DNA of 64,000 nt, taken from assembly GCF_001307195.1 (NCBI RefSeq), contig NZ_CP012808.1, positions 806,001 through 870,000 on the forward strand, read 5' to 3'. This DNA is from Acinetobacter equi (GTDB lineage: Bacteria; Pseudomonadota; Gammaproteobacteria; Pseudomonadales; Moraxellaceae). The notes below the pieces were generated by a model. It saw only the letters and a list, made by a program, of their open reading frames with translations, did not search any database and had not been told where the DNA came from. The stretch's first letter is position 1, and every line of letters begins with the position of its first letter. The translations under genes and the position numbers were made by a program. Shown piece after piece: positions 39,860 through 52,065 of this stretch.

Positions 39860-41794
39860 ATGATTCAGTTAGATCAACTTTCTATACGTCGCGGTGGACG
39901 TGTTTTATTTCAAAAAGCATCCATGCAGCTACATCCAGGATGGAAAATTGGCTTAACTGGCGTAAATGGCGCAGGTAAATCAACATTATTTTCTGCTTTA
40001 TTGGGTGGAATGGAATCAGATGGTGGTTCACTCACTCGTCCTTCTGTTTGGACGGTTGCCCATATGGCGCAAGAAATTAAAGCCTTAGATATGAAAGCCA
40101 TTGATTTTGTATTATCTGGAGATAATGAATACTGGGACATTCAACACAAATTAGAACATCCTGAAAATCTCAGCAATGAAGAATTAGCTCATTTATATGG
40201 TCGTTTTGATGAAATTAATGGTTATTCAGCTTCTTCAAAAGCTTCTCAACTCATGGCTGGTCTAGGTTTCTTTGAACACCAATCACAACTTGATGTTTCT
40301 AGTTTTTCTGGTGGATGGCGTATGCGCTTAAATCTAGCACGAACTCTAATGAGCCGATCAGACTTGCTTCTTCTTGATGAACCTACAAACCATTTAGATT
40401 TAGATGCAATTCTTTGGTTAGAAGATTGGCTTAAAGCTTATGAAGGAACATTAGTTTTAATTTCACATGATCGTGATTTCTTAGATGCAATTACGGATCA
40501 TATTTTACATATTGAAAATCAAGAACTTATACTTTACACAGGTAATTACTCTACCTTTGAACGTACTCGTAGTGAACGTTTAGCTCAACAACAACAAGCC
40601 TATGAAAAGCAATTAGAAACACGAGCACATTTACAAAAATATATTGATCGTTTTAAAGCACAAGCAACCAAAGCAAAACAAGCACAAAGTCGTATTAAAC
40701 AACTTGAACGTATGCAAGAGCTTTCAGCAGCACATGTTGATACACCTTTTACATTTAGCTTCCGTGAACCAACCAAAATGAGTTCACCATTACTTCAGTT
40801 AGAACATGCCGATATTGGCTATGGTGACAAACTCATTGTAACCAATGTAAATCTACAAATTACTCCAAGTAGCCGTATTGGTTTACTCGGTATGAATGGT
40901 GCTGGTAAATCGACATTAATCAAATCTTTGGTAGGTGACTTAAAACTCTTACGTGGTCACCGTAAAGACTCGGAGTTACTCAATATTGGCTATTTTGCTC
41001 AGCACCAAATGGATGCTTTAGATGGCACTGCTAGCCCAATGTTGCAACTCTCACGTATCGCAGATAAAAAAATCAGCGAAGCGACTCTCCGATCTTTCTT
41101 AGGAAGTTTTGGTTTTAGTGGCGAACGTATGGATACTCCAAGTGAAAGCTTCTCTGGCGGTGAACGTGCTCGCTTGGCATTGGCACTCATTGTTTGGAAA
41201 CGTCCAAATGTCTTAATTCTAGATGAACCAACAAACCATTTAGATTTAGATATGCGTCATGCTTTAACAATGGCATTACAAGATTTTGAAGGCGCTGTCG
41301 TTTTGGTTTCACATGAACGCCAATTGGTTGCTAGCGTTTGTGATGAATTGCTACTTGTTCATGGTGGTCAGTGTAAAGAATTTGATGGTGATTTAGTCGC
41401 TTATGCGGACTGGTTACGTCAAGCACGTGCAGACATGATCAAAAATGGACAAAAACCTGCTGCTCCTGTTCAATCTCAAGTTGAAGTAAAATCTGTTATT
41501 TCAAAAACAGATAAAGAAGCACAACGTAAAGAAGCAGCGCGTCGTCGTGAAATCAGTAGACCTATTCGTAAGAATATTGAAAAAAATGAAGCTGAAATTT
41601 CAAAAATTCAACCAAGATTAGCTGAAATTGAAACTTTATTGGGAGATACAAGCCTTTATGAAGCTGGTCGAAAAGATGACTTACTCAAACTGATGAATGA
41701 ACAAACTGAATTAAAAGGTAAATTAGAACAAGCTGAAGAACAGATGCTTGAACTTATGATGGAGCTTGAAGAGTTAGAAAACTCTTTCGAATAA
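39860..41794 (+). CDS. ABC-F family ATPase (YheS-like)
   Basis: A 644-residue soluble protein with two ABC domains and no membrane segment. Walker A motifs are GVNGAGKST and GMNGAGKST, signature motifs SGGWRMRLNLA and SGGERARLALA, and Walker B regions LLLLDEPTNHLD and VLILDEPTNHLD. A charged linker joins the domains and the last 100 residues form an acidic/basic coiled coil (ETLLGDTSLYEAGRKDDLLK). ABC-F proteins act on the ribosome as translation factors, with some giving antibiotic protection. Sequence pattern and length best fit E. coli YheS. ATG 39860 gives the normal start MIQLDQLSIRRGG; the upstream in-frame extension is rejected. Confidence 0.93.
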   Translation: MIQLDQLSIRRGGRVLFQKASMQLHPGWKIGLTGVNGAGKSTLFSALLGGMESDGGSLTRPSVWTVAHMAQEIKALDMKAIDFVLSGDNEYWDIQHKLEHPENLSNEELAHLYGRFDEINGYSASSKASQLMAGLGFFEHQSQLDVSSFSGGWRMRLNLARTLMSRSDLLLLDEPTNHLDLDAILWLEDWLKAYEGTLVLISHDRDFLDAITDHILHIENQELILYTGNYSTFERTRSERLAQQQQAYEKQLETRAHLQKYIDRFKAQATKAKQAQSRIKQLERMQELSAAHVDTPFTFSFREPTKMSSPLLQLEHADIGYGDKLIVTNVNLQITPSSRIGLLGMNGAGKSTLIKSLVGDLKLLRGHRKDSELLNIGYFAQHQMDALDGTASPMLQLSRIADKKISEATLRSFLGSFGFSGERMDTPSESFSGGERARLALALIVWKRPNVLILDEPTNHLDLDMRHALTMALQDFEGAVVLVSHERQLVASVCDELLLVHGGQCKEFDGDLVAYADWLRQARADMIKNGQKPAAPVQSQVEVKSVISKTDKEAQRKEAARRREISRPIRKNIEKNEAEISKIQPRLAEIETLLGDTSLYEAGRKDDLLKLMNEQTELKGKLEQAEEQMLELMMELEELENSFE

Positions 41795-41812
41795 CCATCT
41801 AAAACCTAATTA

Positions 41813-41851
41813 AAAAATCGCAAAGTGATCATAACTTTGCGATTTTTTTTA
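41813..41851 (+). terminator. ABC-F gene terminator
   Basis: AAATCGCAAAGT pairs with ACTTTGCGATTT around GATCATA, followed by eight T. It lies between convergent genes. Confidence 0.92.
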
Positions 41852-41867
41852 TGACCATAACACGTAA

Positions 41868-42257
41868 TTAAAAATGATTTTTTGATTTCAAAAATCTTAA
41901 CTCTGTAATCTTCCAACCATTGTCATAAATCCAATGTTCTTGAATTAATCGTTTATCTTTGTCCAAGCCAATCAAAATCTGACATTCAGTTTCATCTCGA
42001 TTAAACTCAAACTCTTCGAATTCGACATCTGGATTTTGTGGTTTCCATACCCCATTTTTTACAGCATGTGCAATTCGATCATAACGAGTATAGTTACTCT
42101 CAACTCGCCCCTCTTGCTCATAAATGACTTTAAATTTGTCATGTTCATATTGAGCAAGCACATCATAATTACCTGTAAAAAAAGCATTCGCCCAAATGTC
42201 ACGGCTTTGTTCTAATAGTAACTCCATCTGTAACATACTCTTATGAAATAAGATCAT
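41868..42257 (-). CDS. hypothetical protein, NTF2/SnoaL-like (DUF4440-like)
   Basis: A protein of up to 129 residues. The segment IWANAFFTGNYDVLAQYEHDKFKVIY followed by VESNYTRYDRIAHAV and a C-terminal strand pair (CQILIGLDKD, EHWIYDNGWKITELRF) matches the cone-shaped NTF2-like fold used by SnoaL and DUF4440 proteins. The function is unknown and no catalytic residue can be named. In-frame ATGs at 42236 and 42227 are alternative starts; the latter (MELLLEQSRDIW) may be the real one. No operon partner. Confidence 0.65.
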   Translation of the reverse strand: MILFHKSMLQMELLLEQSRDIWANAFFTGNYDVLAQYEHDKFKVIYEQEGRVESNYTRYDRIAHAVKNGVWKPQNPDVEFEEFEFNRDETECQILIGLDKDKRLIQEHWIYDNGWKITELRFLKSKNHF

Positions 42258-42379
42258 TTCATCATCATCTTATTAAAGTAATAAGTCAATTTTATAAACG
42301 TATGAGTTTTTCTAAAAAAATCAGGTTAAATAGCTGTCAAATATAAATTCTTTTTTCTTATTCTTTTTGTTCCTACAAA

Positions 42380-42407
42380 TAAAAAGCACCGTAATCGGTG
42401 CTTTTTA
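42380..42407 (-). terminator. gyrB terminator
   Basis: AAAAAGCACCG pairs with CGGTGCTTTTT around TAAT, 18 bases past the gyrB stop. Confidence 0.92.
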
Positions 42408-42424
42408 TCATGAACTTTTAGATA

Positions 42425-44902
<2,478 letters not shown>

Positions 44903-44936
44903 CTAGTGAAAAATAGGTCTATCCAGTAATGGTAAA

Positions 44937-46019
44937 TCATTGTGGAATAACTCGAACTTGACCAGACTCAACATTAAATAATTGGTAAGTAATAGATAAA
45001 TCATGTAAGTGATTTTTTACTGATTCGTACTCTAAAGTGGTAATAAAAACCTGACTACCAAGTTGGCTTAATCGCTCAATTAAACGTTGTTGTGCGGTTA
45101 AATCTAATTCTGCTGTAAGATCATCTAATAATACCACAGTTTCCTTATTACAAGCATGTAGCATCGCAATCTGCGAAAGCTTTAATGCCATGATAAGTAA
45201 TTTTTTTTGCCCTCTTGAGAGAATAACATCAGCATCTCCGATAGGTGTTTTTAAACGTATATCTGCACGATGTGGACCATACTCAGTATAACCACGCTCT
45301 AGGTCTTTATAATGGTAATTTGTCAAATCATTCAACAATCCAGTATCACTGTGATAACCTGCCAAATACTCCATTTCTATGTCTAAATTGGGCAATAAAG
45401 CTTTTAAATCTTCAATAAAAAAAGCCTTCCACCGATCAACAACAATAGATCTTAATGAATGTAATATTTCACCATAATCACTAAGCATTTTGTTCCACGG
45501 TTCTAAATCTGAAAGTGATAAATGTCTGTTTGATTTTAATAGGCTATTTCTTTGTTTTAGTGCACGTGCATAAAATTGCCATGTTGAATAAAACTCAGGT
45601 TCCACGTGAAACATTAACCAATCTAACATTTGTCTTCTTGGTTTAGCCCCATAATCAATAATATCTGTACTTTGTGGTTCTAAATGTTGTAAAGGTAAAA
45701 TTTTTGCTAATTGCCCTTGTGTTGCAACAGAATCACCATTTACCTTAATTAATTGCTCACCTGAAATATGCTTCTTCATGCCTATTTTTTCAGAATTAGA
45801 TTGAGCAAAAACAATCGCATCTTGAGTATTATTTTGAATATAATTTTTAGGAATATGTGTTCGAAATGAACGACCAGTTGCCAACAAATGTATTGCTTCT
45901 AAAATCGATGTTTTTCCAGAACCATTTTCACCGTAAAAGACATTAAACGGTTGCAATCCTAAGAGTGCAACCGCTTTTAAATTACGAACACGTTCTATAT
46001 TTAAACGCGTAATATGCAT
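44937..46019 (-). CDS. recF: DNA replication and repair protein RecF
   Basis: A 360-residue SMC-like ATPase of the RecFOR gap-repair pathway that loads RecA at single-strand gaps. Walker [10 protein letters not shown] is at residues 34-42, the signature [17 protein letters not shown] near residue 270 and Walker [13 protein letters not shown] follow. A near-perfect parS-like palindrome is embedded in the gene at 45598-45613. The gene follows dnaN by 17 bases and precedes gyrB by 43 bases, so it belongs to the dnaA-gyrB transcription unit. Confidence 0.98.
   Translation of the reverse strand: MHITRLNIERVRNLKAVALLGLQPFNVFYGENGSGKTSILEAIHLLATGRSFRTHIPKNYIQNNTQDAIVFAQSNSEKIGMKKHISGEQLIKVNGDSVATQGQLAKILPLQHLEPQSTDIIDYGAKPRRQMLDWLMFHVEPEFYSTWQFYARALKQRNSLLKSNRHLSLSDLEPWNKMLSDYGEILHSLRSIVVDRWKAFFIEDLKALLPNLDIEMEYLAGYHSDTGLLNDLTNYHYKDLERGYTEYGPHRADIRLKTPIGDADVILSRGQKKLLIMALKLSQIAMLHACNKETVVLLDDLTAELDLTAQQRLIERLSQLGSQVFITTLEYESVKNHLHDLSITYQLFNVESGQVRVIPQ
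45598..45613. promoter_or_regulatory. parS-like ParB-binding site inside recF
   Basis: GGTTCCACGTGAAACA differs from the canonical TGTTTCACGTGAAACA at two positions and keeps the CACGTG core and most of both arms. It lies about 3.2 kb from the DnaA boxes. Confidence 0.7.
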
Positions 46020-46036
46020 AACTTAATCTTGTACAA

Positions 46037-47185
46037 TTAAACACGCATTGGCATAACAACATAAATTTGATCTGGATGCGCTGGATCTTGAACTAAAACA
46101 GACTGATTTGCTTCCGTCATTGTTATTGAAACATCATCACCATCTAATACATTCAGTACTTCTAATAAGTATTGTGCATTAAATGACATTTCCAATGGGG
46201 TATCTGCATACTGAATTGCTAAATCTTCAATTGCTTCATCTTGCTCAGGGTTGTTTGCACGTAACTGTAATGAATCTGCATTAAAATTCAAGAAAACACC
46301 GCGTAACTTTTCATTACTTAAAATCGCAACTCGCTGTAAAGATTGCTTAAAAACATCATGTGCAATCATGACATTCTTATCACCACCACGTGGAATTACA
46401 CGACGGTAGTCTGGGAATTTCCCATCAATTAATTTCGTTGTAAAACGAACTTTAATATCGCCTTGTTCTTTATCACGACTTGGAATAAGAATCGTCACAT
46501 TAAGTAATTCACGACCAATTAATAAAGCCAATTGCTCATCTTCAACACTTAAAAGTCGTTGCAACTCACCAACCGCTTTACGTGGAACAATTGCTTGTAC
46601 AGCTTGGGTTGCTGTAGATGTTGCAGCTGTTTCACACATCGCTAAACGATGCCCATCAGTTGTTACTGCTCGTAATTGTTCTTGATCAATTTCAAGTAAT
46701 GTTCCTGTTAAATAGAAACGAACATCTTGAACAGCCATAGCAAATGACGTTTTTTCAAATAAACGCTTTAATTCACGCTGTGTAACAGAAACTTGTGTAC
46801 CTAATGTATTTTCAGTTGTTAATAATGGATAGTCTTCCGCAGGTAGAGTACCTAACACAAACCTACTATTACCAGATTTTAAAATACAACGTTGATCTTC
46901 AGTGATCTGTAAATCAACCAAGGCAGCAGATGGTAGAGATTTACAAATATCAACTAATTTACGTGCAGGAACAGTAATCTCACCTGCTTGTAAACATGCA
47001 CCTTCAGTTAAAGCTGTACTTGCAACAAGTTCAACTTCTAAGTCAGAACCTGTAATTGTTAATGATTCTGTTGTTACACGAATTTTAACATTAGAAAGAA
47101 TATTTAAAGTGTGGCGACGTTCTACCGCTCCTACAACATGTGACAATACATTAAGTAAGCTTTCTTTAGCGATTTTTAAACGCAC
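46037..47185 (-). CDS. dnaN: DNA polymerase III beta sliding clamp
   Basis: A 382-residue processivity clamp that dimerises into a ring around DNA. Three structurally repeated domains are visible, starting RLKIAKESLLNVLSHVVGAV and ending with the hydrophobic cleft peptide YVVMPMRV. The true start is most likely GTG at 47185: GAGGA sits seven bases upstream and the product then starts MRLKIAKE and is 382 residues, the usual length. The frame extends to an ATG-type start at 47203, which would add six unrelated residues. dnaA lies 109 bases upstream. Confidence 0.97.
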   Translation of the reverse strand: MRLKIAKESLLNVLSHVVGAVERRHTLNILSNVKIRVTTESLTITGSDLEVELVASTALTEGACLQAGEITVPARKLVDICKSLPSAALVDLQITEDQRCILKSGNSRFVLGTLPAEDYPLLTTENTLGTQVSVTQRELKRLFEKTSFAMAVQDVRFYLTGTLLEIDQEQLRAVTTDGHRLAMCETAATSTATQAVQAIVPRKAVGELQRLLSVEDEQLALLIGRELLNVTILIPSRDKEQGDIKVRFTTKLIDGKFPDYRRVIPRGGDKNVMIAHDVFKQSLQRVAILSNEKLRGVFLNFNADSLQLRANNPEQDEAIEDLAIQYADTPLEMSFNAQYLLEVLNVLDGDDVSITMTEANQSVLVQDPAHPDQIYVVMPMRV

Positions 47186-47294
47186 GGTACATTCCTCTAA
47201 CAACTGAAGATAATATGGAAATAAAAATTAATTTTTTAGCAGTGTACTATGAGGCAGAAAATGCTACATTGCAAGAACATAATTTGATCGATTT

Positions 47295-48671
47295 TTAACT
47301 TTGCAACAACCTTTGCAAGTTCTTATAGTCTTCATTAAAAATTGGATCTTCAGCACGCAAGCTTTGTACTTTTTCACAGGCATGCATCACAGTACTATGG
47401 TCTCGTCCACCAAATGCCATCCCAATCTCAGGAAAACTATCACCAGTCAATTCACGAGCTAATCCCATCGCTAACTGACGTGGACGAGCATAAATTCGAG
47501 TTCGCTTAGGACCAACCAACTCTTTTAACGGAATACGGAAATATTCACTTACAACACGTTGAATATTTTCCGTACTAATTGTTCTAGCACGAATAGCTAA
47601 AACATCTTTTAAAGATTCACGTACTACTTCTAAATCAATAGCGGTCCCTTTAAAACGAGAAATTGCGACAACTTTATTTAAAGCCCCCTCTAGTTCTCGA
47701 ACGTTTGCTACGACTTGTTGTGCAATAAATAATGCACAATTTCTTGGAAGATCAACGTGATTACTTTCCGCTTTCTTTAATAAAATTTCGATTCGCGTTT
47801 CAATATCTGGTGGCTCAACACCAACAGAGAGTCCCCAAGAAAACCGAGAAACTAAACGTGGATCTAGCTCAGTTAATTCCTTTGGATAACGATCTGATGT
47901 TAAAATAATTTGTTTTGATTCATCCAATAAGGCGTTAAACGTATAAAAAAATTCAACTAAGCTAGCTTCTTTTCCTGCTAGCAAATGAATATCATCAACA
48001 AGTAAAAGATCTAAAGAACGACAATTTTTCTTAAACTCTTCAACTTTACCCTGCTGCAAAGAACTTACAAAATCCTGAACAAAACTTTCAGCTGTCATAT
48101 ACATGACTCGAGCATTTGGCTTTGCTTGCAACAAAGCATTTCCTACTGCCTGCATTAAGTGAGTTTTACCTAAGCCTGTAGGACCATATAAAAAAAGTGG
48201 GTTATGTTGCGAAGCACCCAACTGGGTTAAAATTTTGCGACATGTTTCGGCCGCCATTTGGTTCGAACGACCTTCAACAAATAATGAAAAAGTAAATAAA
48301 GGATTTAACTGACGCTTGCGATTATTTTTCGGTGTAGTCTCTTCTTTTTTAATTTTTGGTGTAGGCGCAACGGGAGCGGATTCTAAAGCTGAAGTTGTTG
48401 TTGCTGGTTGCTCACTTGCTGACAAAATCGCCCCAGGACGAGAATCTACTAAAATCTCAACTTTACGAACACGTCCTTCAGAGAGCTGTTCAGCTAAAAT
48501 CGTAATTAAATCTAAATGATGTTCTTGGATATAACGTGTCCAATAAGGATTAGGTGCATAAAGCCTCAAGCAACCATCAACCTCTTCTGCAACTAATGGA
48601 CGAATCCACATTGTAAAGACATTGCCAGATAACTCTTGTCTTAAACGAGTTAAGCAGTCTGTCCAAAGCAT
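47295..48671 (-). CDS. dnaA: chromosomal replication initiator protein DnaA
   Basis: A 458-residue AAA+ initiator that binds DnaA boxes and melts oriC. Domain I opens MLWTDCLTRLRQELSGNVFT. A variable proline- and lysine-rich linker covers about 90-125. AAA+ Walker A is GPTGLGKTHL, Walker B LLLVDDIHLL and sensor I ILTSDRYPKEL. Domain IV carries the DNA-binding GGRDHSTVMHACEKV. ATG 48671 has AGGGAG at good spacing and matches the known Acinetobacter start MLWTDC; a GTG at 48689 would add six residues. The oriC lies immediately upstream in the gap to rpmH. Confidence 0.99.
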   Translation of the reverse strand: MLWTDCLTRLRQELSGNVFTMWIRPLVAEEVDGCLRLYAPNPYWTRYIQEHHLDLITILAEQLSEGRVRKVEILVDSRPGAILSASEQPATTTSALESAPVAPTPKIKKEETTPKNNRKRQLNPLFTFSLFVEGRSNQMAAETCRKILTQLGASQHNPLFLYGPTGLGKTHLMQAVGNALLQAKPNARVMYMTAESFVQDFVSSLQQGKVEEFKKNCRSLDLLLVDDIHLLAGKEASLVEFFYTFNALLDESKQIILTSDRYPKELTELDPRLVSRFSWGLSVGVEPPDIETRIEILLKKAESNHVDLPRNCALFIAQQVVANVRELEGALNKVVAISRFKGTAIDLEVVRESLKDVLAIRARTISTENIQRVVSEYFRIPLKELVGPKRTRIYARPRQLAMGLARELTGDSFPEIGMAFGGRDHSTVMHACEKVQSLRAEDPIFNEDYKNLQRLLQS

Positions 48672-48741
48672 GTGGAGCTCCCTATTCACTTAAAAATAAA
48701 AAAAGATATGACCGCAGAAGCGGGTCGCCATTCTAGCTAAG

Positions 48742-49200
48742 TTATCCACATCTGTCATGACTAATTTAAACACATTTGATTAAAAACAAGCCATAAGAGA
48801 TTAAATTTAAATTCAAAACCACCTGTGGATAACATTTCAAACATCCTGTGGATAAAATATAGCACAAACTTATCCACAAACCACACAAAAAATAAGAACA
48901 TAATTATCCACAATTAAAAACATTGTTTATTAATGATAAAAATGCGTTATCCATAGAAAAACGGCACCCTAATAGTAATAATATTAAATTTTAAAATTTA
49001 AATTTATTTATAAGAGATTCAGTTTTCTGTGGGTAACTAAAAGAAATGAATTTAAATTCAAAAAATATAAATTTAAAATTAAATACAATTTAACCACTGT
49101 TTGTAAGTTTGTTAATAAGTTGTAAATATTTATTAAATACAATAATTTAAATTGTTAATAACTATAAATGAGTTTTTTTATCTTTTTCTAGTACCTTTAT
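48742..49200. other. chromosomal replication origin oriC
   Basis: The dnaA-rpmH gap carries five perfect 9-base DnaA boxes: TTATCCACA at 48742-48750, 48870-48878 and 48904-48912, and its complement TGTGGATAA at 48824-48832 and 48847-48855. Two near matches follow (TTATCCATA 48947-48955 and TGTGGGTAA 49028-49036). About 49040-49200 is nearly all A and T and could be the unwinding element. The location between divergent dnaA and rpmH is the standard oriC position in gammaproteobacteria. Confidence 0.93.
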
Positions 49201-49250
49201 TTTTGATTATATAAAATTTGTCTTTATTTTTTAATATTCGTGGTTTTTGA

Positions 49251-49279
49251 TTGACAGCTCAAGCAATGAACACTAAAAT
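49251..49279 (+). promoter_or_regulatory. rpmH promoter
   Basis: TTGACA (49251-49256), a 17-base spacer and TAAAAT (49274-49279), a near-consensus sigma70 promoter 40 bases before the rpmH ATG. Confidence 0.88.
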
Positions 49280-49318
49280 CGCGGACCTTTATAGAAAGAT
49301 CATTTTTGGAGTTTCGAT

Positions 49319-49453
49319 ATGAAACGTACATTCCAACCATCTGAATTAAAGCGTAAGCGTGTTCATGGTTTCCGTGCTCGTATGGCTACTAAAGCTGGTC
49401 GTCAAGTATTAGCTCGTCGTCGTGCAAAAGGTCGTCATAGCTTAACAGTTTAA
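49319..49453 (+). CDS. rpmH: 50S ribosomal protein L34
   Basis: A 44-residue strongly basic protein reading [20 protein letters not shown] and ending [12 protein letters not shown]. This is the standard L34 sequence, too short for most ORF finders. TTGGAG lies seven bases before the ATG and a consensus promoter is just upstream. It is the first gene of the rpmH-rnpA-yidD-yidC-mnmE group running away from oriC. Confidence 0.99.
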
Positions 49454-49482
49454 GCTGTTAACGCTTGAAGATTTTGGGTGTT

Positions 49483-49875
49483 ATGACATCACTTTATAGT
49501 TTCGGCACAGATGTAAGATTACGCTGTGCTGCTGATTATAAGGGCGTGTTCGATGGTGCGCTTTTTAAAGTGCATCAACCCCATTTTTTATTTTTAGCAA
49601 CTTTAACCGAACAGCCTAAAAGCCGTTTGGGTTTGGTTGTTGCTAAAAAGAAAGTGCGTCGCGCACACGAAAGAAATAGAGTAAAACGACTTGCTCGCGA
49701 AAGTTTTCGCTTACATCAACAGCAATTAGAAAAATTAGATATTGTTGTTATGCCTAAAATGGGCATAGATACAATTCCTAATGCTGAGTTACATCAGCAA
49801 TTACAATTTGCTTGGCAAAAACTTCAACGCCTTGCCAAAAAGCATTCGAAAATAGTTCCCTCCCCACAAAAGTAG
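49483..49875 (+). CDS. rnpA: ribonuclease P protein component
   Basis: A 130-residue basic protein that assists the RNase P RNA in trimming tRNA 5' ends. It has the RNR signature [16 protein letters not shown] in the middle, with [16 protein letters not shown] preceding. ATG 49483 gives [15 protein letters not shown], the usual start; a TTG at 49465 in the same frame would add six residues. It follows rpmH by 29 bases. Confidence 0.97.
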   Translation: MTSLYSFGTDVRLRCAADYKGVFDGALFKVHQPHFLFLATLTEQPKSRLGLVVAKKKVRRAHERNRVKRLARESFRLHQQQLEKLDIVVMPKMGIDTIPNAELHQQLQFAWQKLQRLAKKHSKIVPSPQK

Positions 49876-49884
49876 AGATGGCCA

Positions 49885-50205
49885 ATGGTACGTTTACTGC
49901 ATTGGTTGATTCGATTCTATCAGATTGCGATTAGTCCATTATTAGGACCACGCTGTCGTTATATACCTACTTGTTCTCAATATTCCTTAGAAGCAGTCCG
50001 TCAATATGGTGCTGTTAGAGGTGTGTGGTTGGCGACTACCCGTATTTGCCGTTGTCATCCGTGGGGTGGTTTTGGATATGATCCAGTTCCTCCCAAAGCA
50101 ATTCGTTTTATTTCATTTTATAAAATAGATTCTCAAACGCGTCACGTTGCTGTACCCTTTCGTGATCGTTTCTTGAACCAAAATCACTCTAACCACTTGG
50201 GGTAA
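49885..50205 (+). CDS. yidD: membrane protein insertion efficiency factor YidD
   Basis: A 106-residue inner-face membrane-associated protein. The family core is intact: [42 protein letters not shown]. The three cysteine-containing segments and the amphipathic N-terminus are typical. It sits between rnpA and yidC with 9- and 5-base gaps and promotes YidC-dependent insertion. The C-terminus extends about 25 residues beyond the E. coli protein's core. Confidence 0.96.
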   Translation: MVRLLHWLIRFYQIAISPLLGPRCRYIPTCSQYSLEAVRQYGAVRGVWLATTRICRCHPWGGFGYDPVPPKAIRFISFYKIDSQTRHVAVPFRDRFLNQNHSNHLG

Positions 50206-50210
50206 TAGAT

Positions 50211-51974
50211 ATGCAACAATGGGCCAGGATTGCAATTCTCGGAGCCATGTTTGTTGTCGCATACTTGCTCATTTTGGCTTGGCAGAAAGATTATGGAAAT
50301 GCGGATACTCAACCAACGCCTGAAGCTGCGGTTGTAACGCATGAAGTATCTGCTGACTTACCAAATGGTCAAGCTACTGCTGCGGTACCTTCGGATGTAC
50401 CACAAGCAAACATTGCGAATCAGCAACAAGCTACGGATGCAACAGCACCTGTAAGTCAACAGCTTATTTCAGTAAAAACTGACCTTTATCATCTTTGGAT
50501 TAATCCGAAAGGTGGTGATATTGTTCGTGTTGAATTACTCAACCATGACAAGAATAAAGACAGTGATCAACCATTTGTATTATTGGAAAGTGATCCAAAA
50601 CGTACTTATGTTTCACAATCTGGCTTAATTGGTCTAAATGGACCAGATAGTAGCCGTAATGGTCGTCCTGTTTATGAATCTGAGAAGACTTCTTATACTT
50701 TGGCGACTGATGCTAAATCTTCAGAAGAAAAAGATGGTAAAACGATCAAAGTCTTAAATATCCCAATGGTATTTAAAACTGCAGATGGTATCGAAATCAT
50801 TAAAACCTTTAAATTTACTGAAGGTGATTATCCAGTTGTTGTGACTCACAAAATTGTGAACCGCAGCGCAAGTAACTGGCAAGGTCAAATGTTTGGTCAA
50901 ATCAAACGTGATGCTTCTGATGATCCTGGTAAATCTGATCAAGGTATTTTCACTTTAGGAACATTCTTAGGTGGTGCTTGGGGCGATCCTGAAGATCCAT
51001 ACAATAAATTGAAATTCTCTAACTTTAACGATGAAAAACTTAATGTTGACGCTAAAGGTGGATGGGTTGCAATTGTTCAGCATTACTTTGTTAGTGCATG
51101 GGTACCAGGTCAGTTAAAGCTTACTCAAGGTAATGGTCAAGAATATACAGCGCATTTAGAATCACGCAAATCTAGCGATGATATGAATATCATTGGTTTT
51201 ACTTCTCCAACAATTAATGTACCAGCAGGTACTGTGGCGGAAGTTGATGCAACATTCTATGCAGGTCCAAAAATTCAATCTGAATTAAAAGACTTGGCTG
51301 TTGGTTTAAACCAAACTGTTGATTATGGTTGGTTATGGCCAATTGCAAAACTACTCTTTATTGGTTTGCAATTCTTCCATGGCATCGTAGGAAACTGGGG
51401 TTGGTCAATTATTTTATTAACCATCCTTGTAAAACTTATTCTTTGGCCTTTGTCTGCGAAAAGTTATCGCTCAATGGCAAAAATGCGTGTAATTGCACCA
51501 GAAATGCAACGCATGAAAGAAGAGTTTGGCGAAGATCGCATGCGTTTCTCCCAAGAAATGATGGCACTTTACAAACGTGAACAAGTAAACCCACTTTCTG
51601 GTTGTTTACCATTGTTGTTACAAATGCCAATTTTCTTAGCGTTGTATTGGGTACTGATGGAGTCTGTTGAACTTCGTCATGCACCTTGGATTCTTTGGAT
51701 TCAAGATTTATCTGCAATGGATCCGTATTTCATCCTTCCATTGTTGATGGGTGCAACGATGTTTATTCAGCAAATGTTGAATCCACAGCCTGCAGATCCA
51801 ATGCAAGCGAAAGTATTCCGCATTATGCCGATTATCTTTACTGTATTTATGTTGTTCTTCCCTTCTGGTCTAGTTCTTTACTGGATTGTGAACAACAGTA
51901 TTACGATTTTACAGCAGTCTTTAATTAATAAGAGTGTTGAAAAAGAGAAAGCAAATCGCGAAGTAGCAAACTAA
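50211..51974 (+). CDS. yidC: membrane protein insertase YidC
   Basis: A 587-residue inner-membrane insertase. A first helix (residues 6-24) is followed by a large periplasmic beta-sandwich domain (residues about 80-350), then five helices in the conserved insertase core. The core includes WGWSIILLTILVKLILWPLS, the positively charged loop YRSMAKMR, KEEFGEDRMRFSQEMMALYK, NPLSGCLPLLLQMPIFLALY and a final helix with FPSGLVLYWIVNN. It acts with or without SecYEG. Its own terminator follows, and mnmE begins 92 bases later. Confidence 0.98.
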   Translation: MQQWARIAILGAMFVVAYLLILAWQKDYGNADTQPTPEAAVVTHEVSADLPNGQATAAVPSDVPQANIANQQQATDATAPVSQQLISVKTDLYHLWINPKGGDIVRVELLNHDKNKDSDQPFVLLESDPKRTYVSQSGLIGLNGPDSSRNGRPVYESEKTSYTLATDAKSSEEKDGKTIKVLNIPMVFKTADGIEIIKTFKFTEGDYPVVVTHKIVNRSASNWQGQMFGQIKRDASDDPGKSDQGIFTLGTFLGGAWGDPEDPYNKLKFSNFNDEKLNVDAKGGWVAIVQHYFVSAWVPGQLKLTQGNGQEYTAHLESRKSSDDMNIIGFTSPTINVPAGTVAEVDATFYAGPKIQSELKDLAVGLNQTVDYGWLWPIAKLLFIGLQFFHGIVGNWGWSIILLTILVKLILWPLSAKSYRSMAKMRVIAPEMQRMKEEFGEDRMRFSQEMMALYKREQVNPLSGCLPLLLQMPIFLALYWVLMESVELRHAPWILWIQDLSAMDPYFILPLLMGATMFIQQMLNPQPADPMQAKVFRIMPIIFTVFMLFFPSGLVLYWIVNNSITILQQSLINKSVEKEKANREVAN

Positions 51975-51994
51975 GTCTTGCTCAATAGCTGAAT

Positions 51995-52030
51995 AAATCC
52001 GCTTAAGATGGTAATCTTAGGCGGATTTTT
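51995..52030 (+). terminator. yidC terminator
   Basis: AAATCCGC plus TAAGAT pairs with ATCTTA plus GCGGATTT, with one bulge, followed by T. mnmE may still be read through. Confidence 0.75.
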
Positions 52031-52065
52031 CTTTATCTGCTCTTTAAGAATTTTAGGTGAATTTT

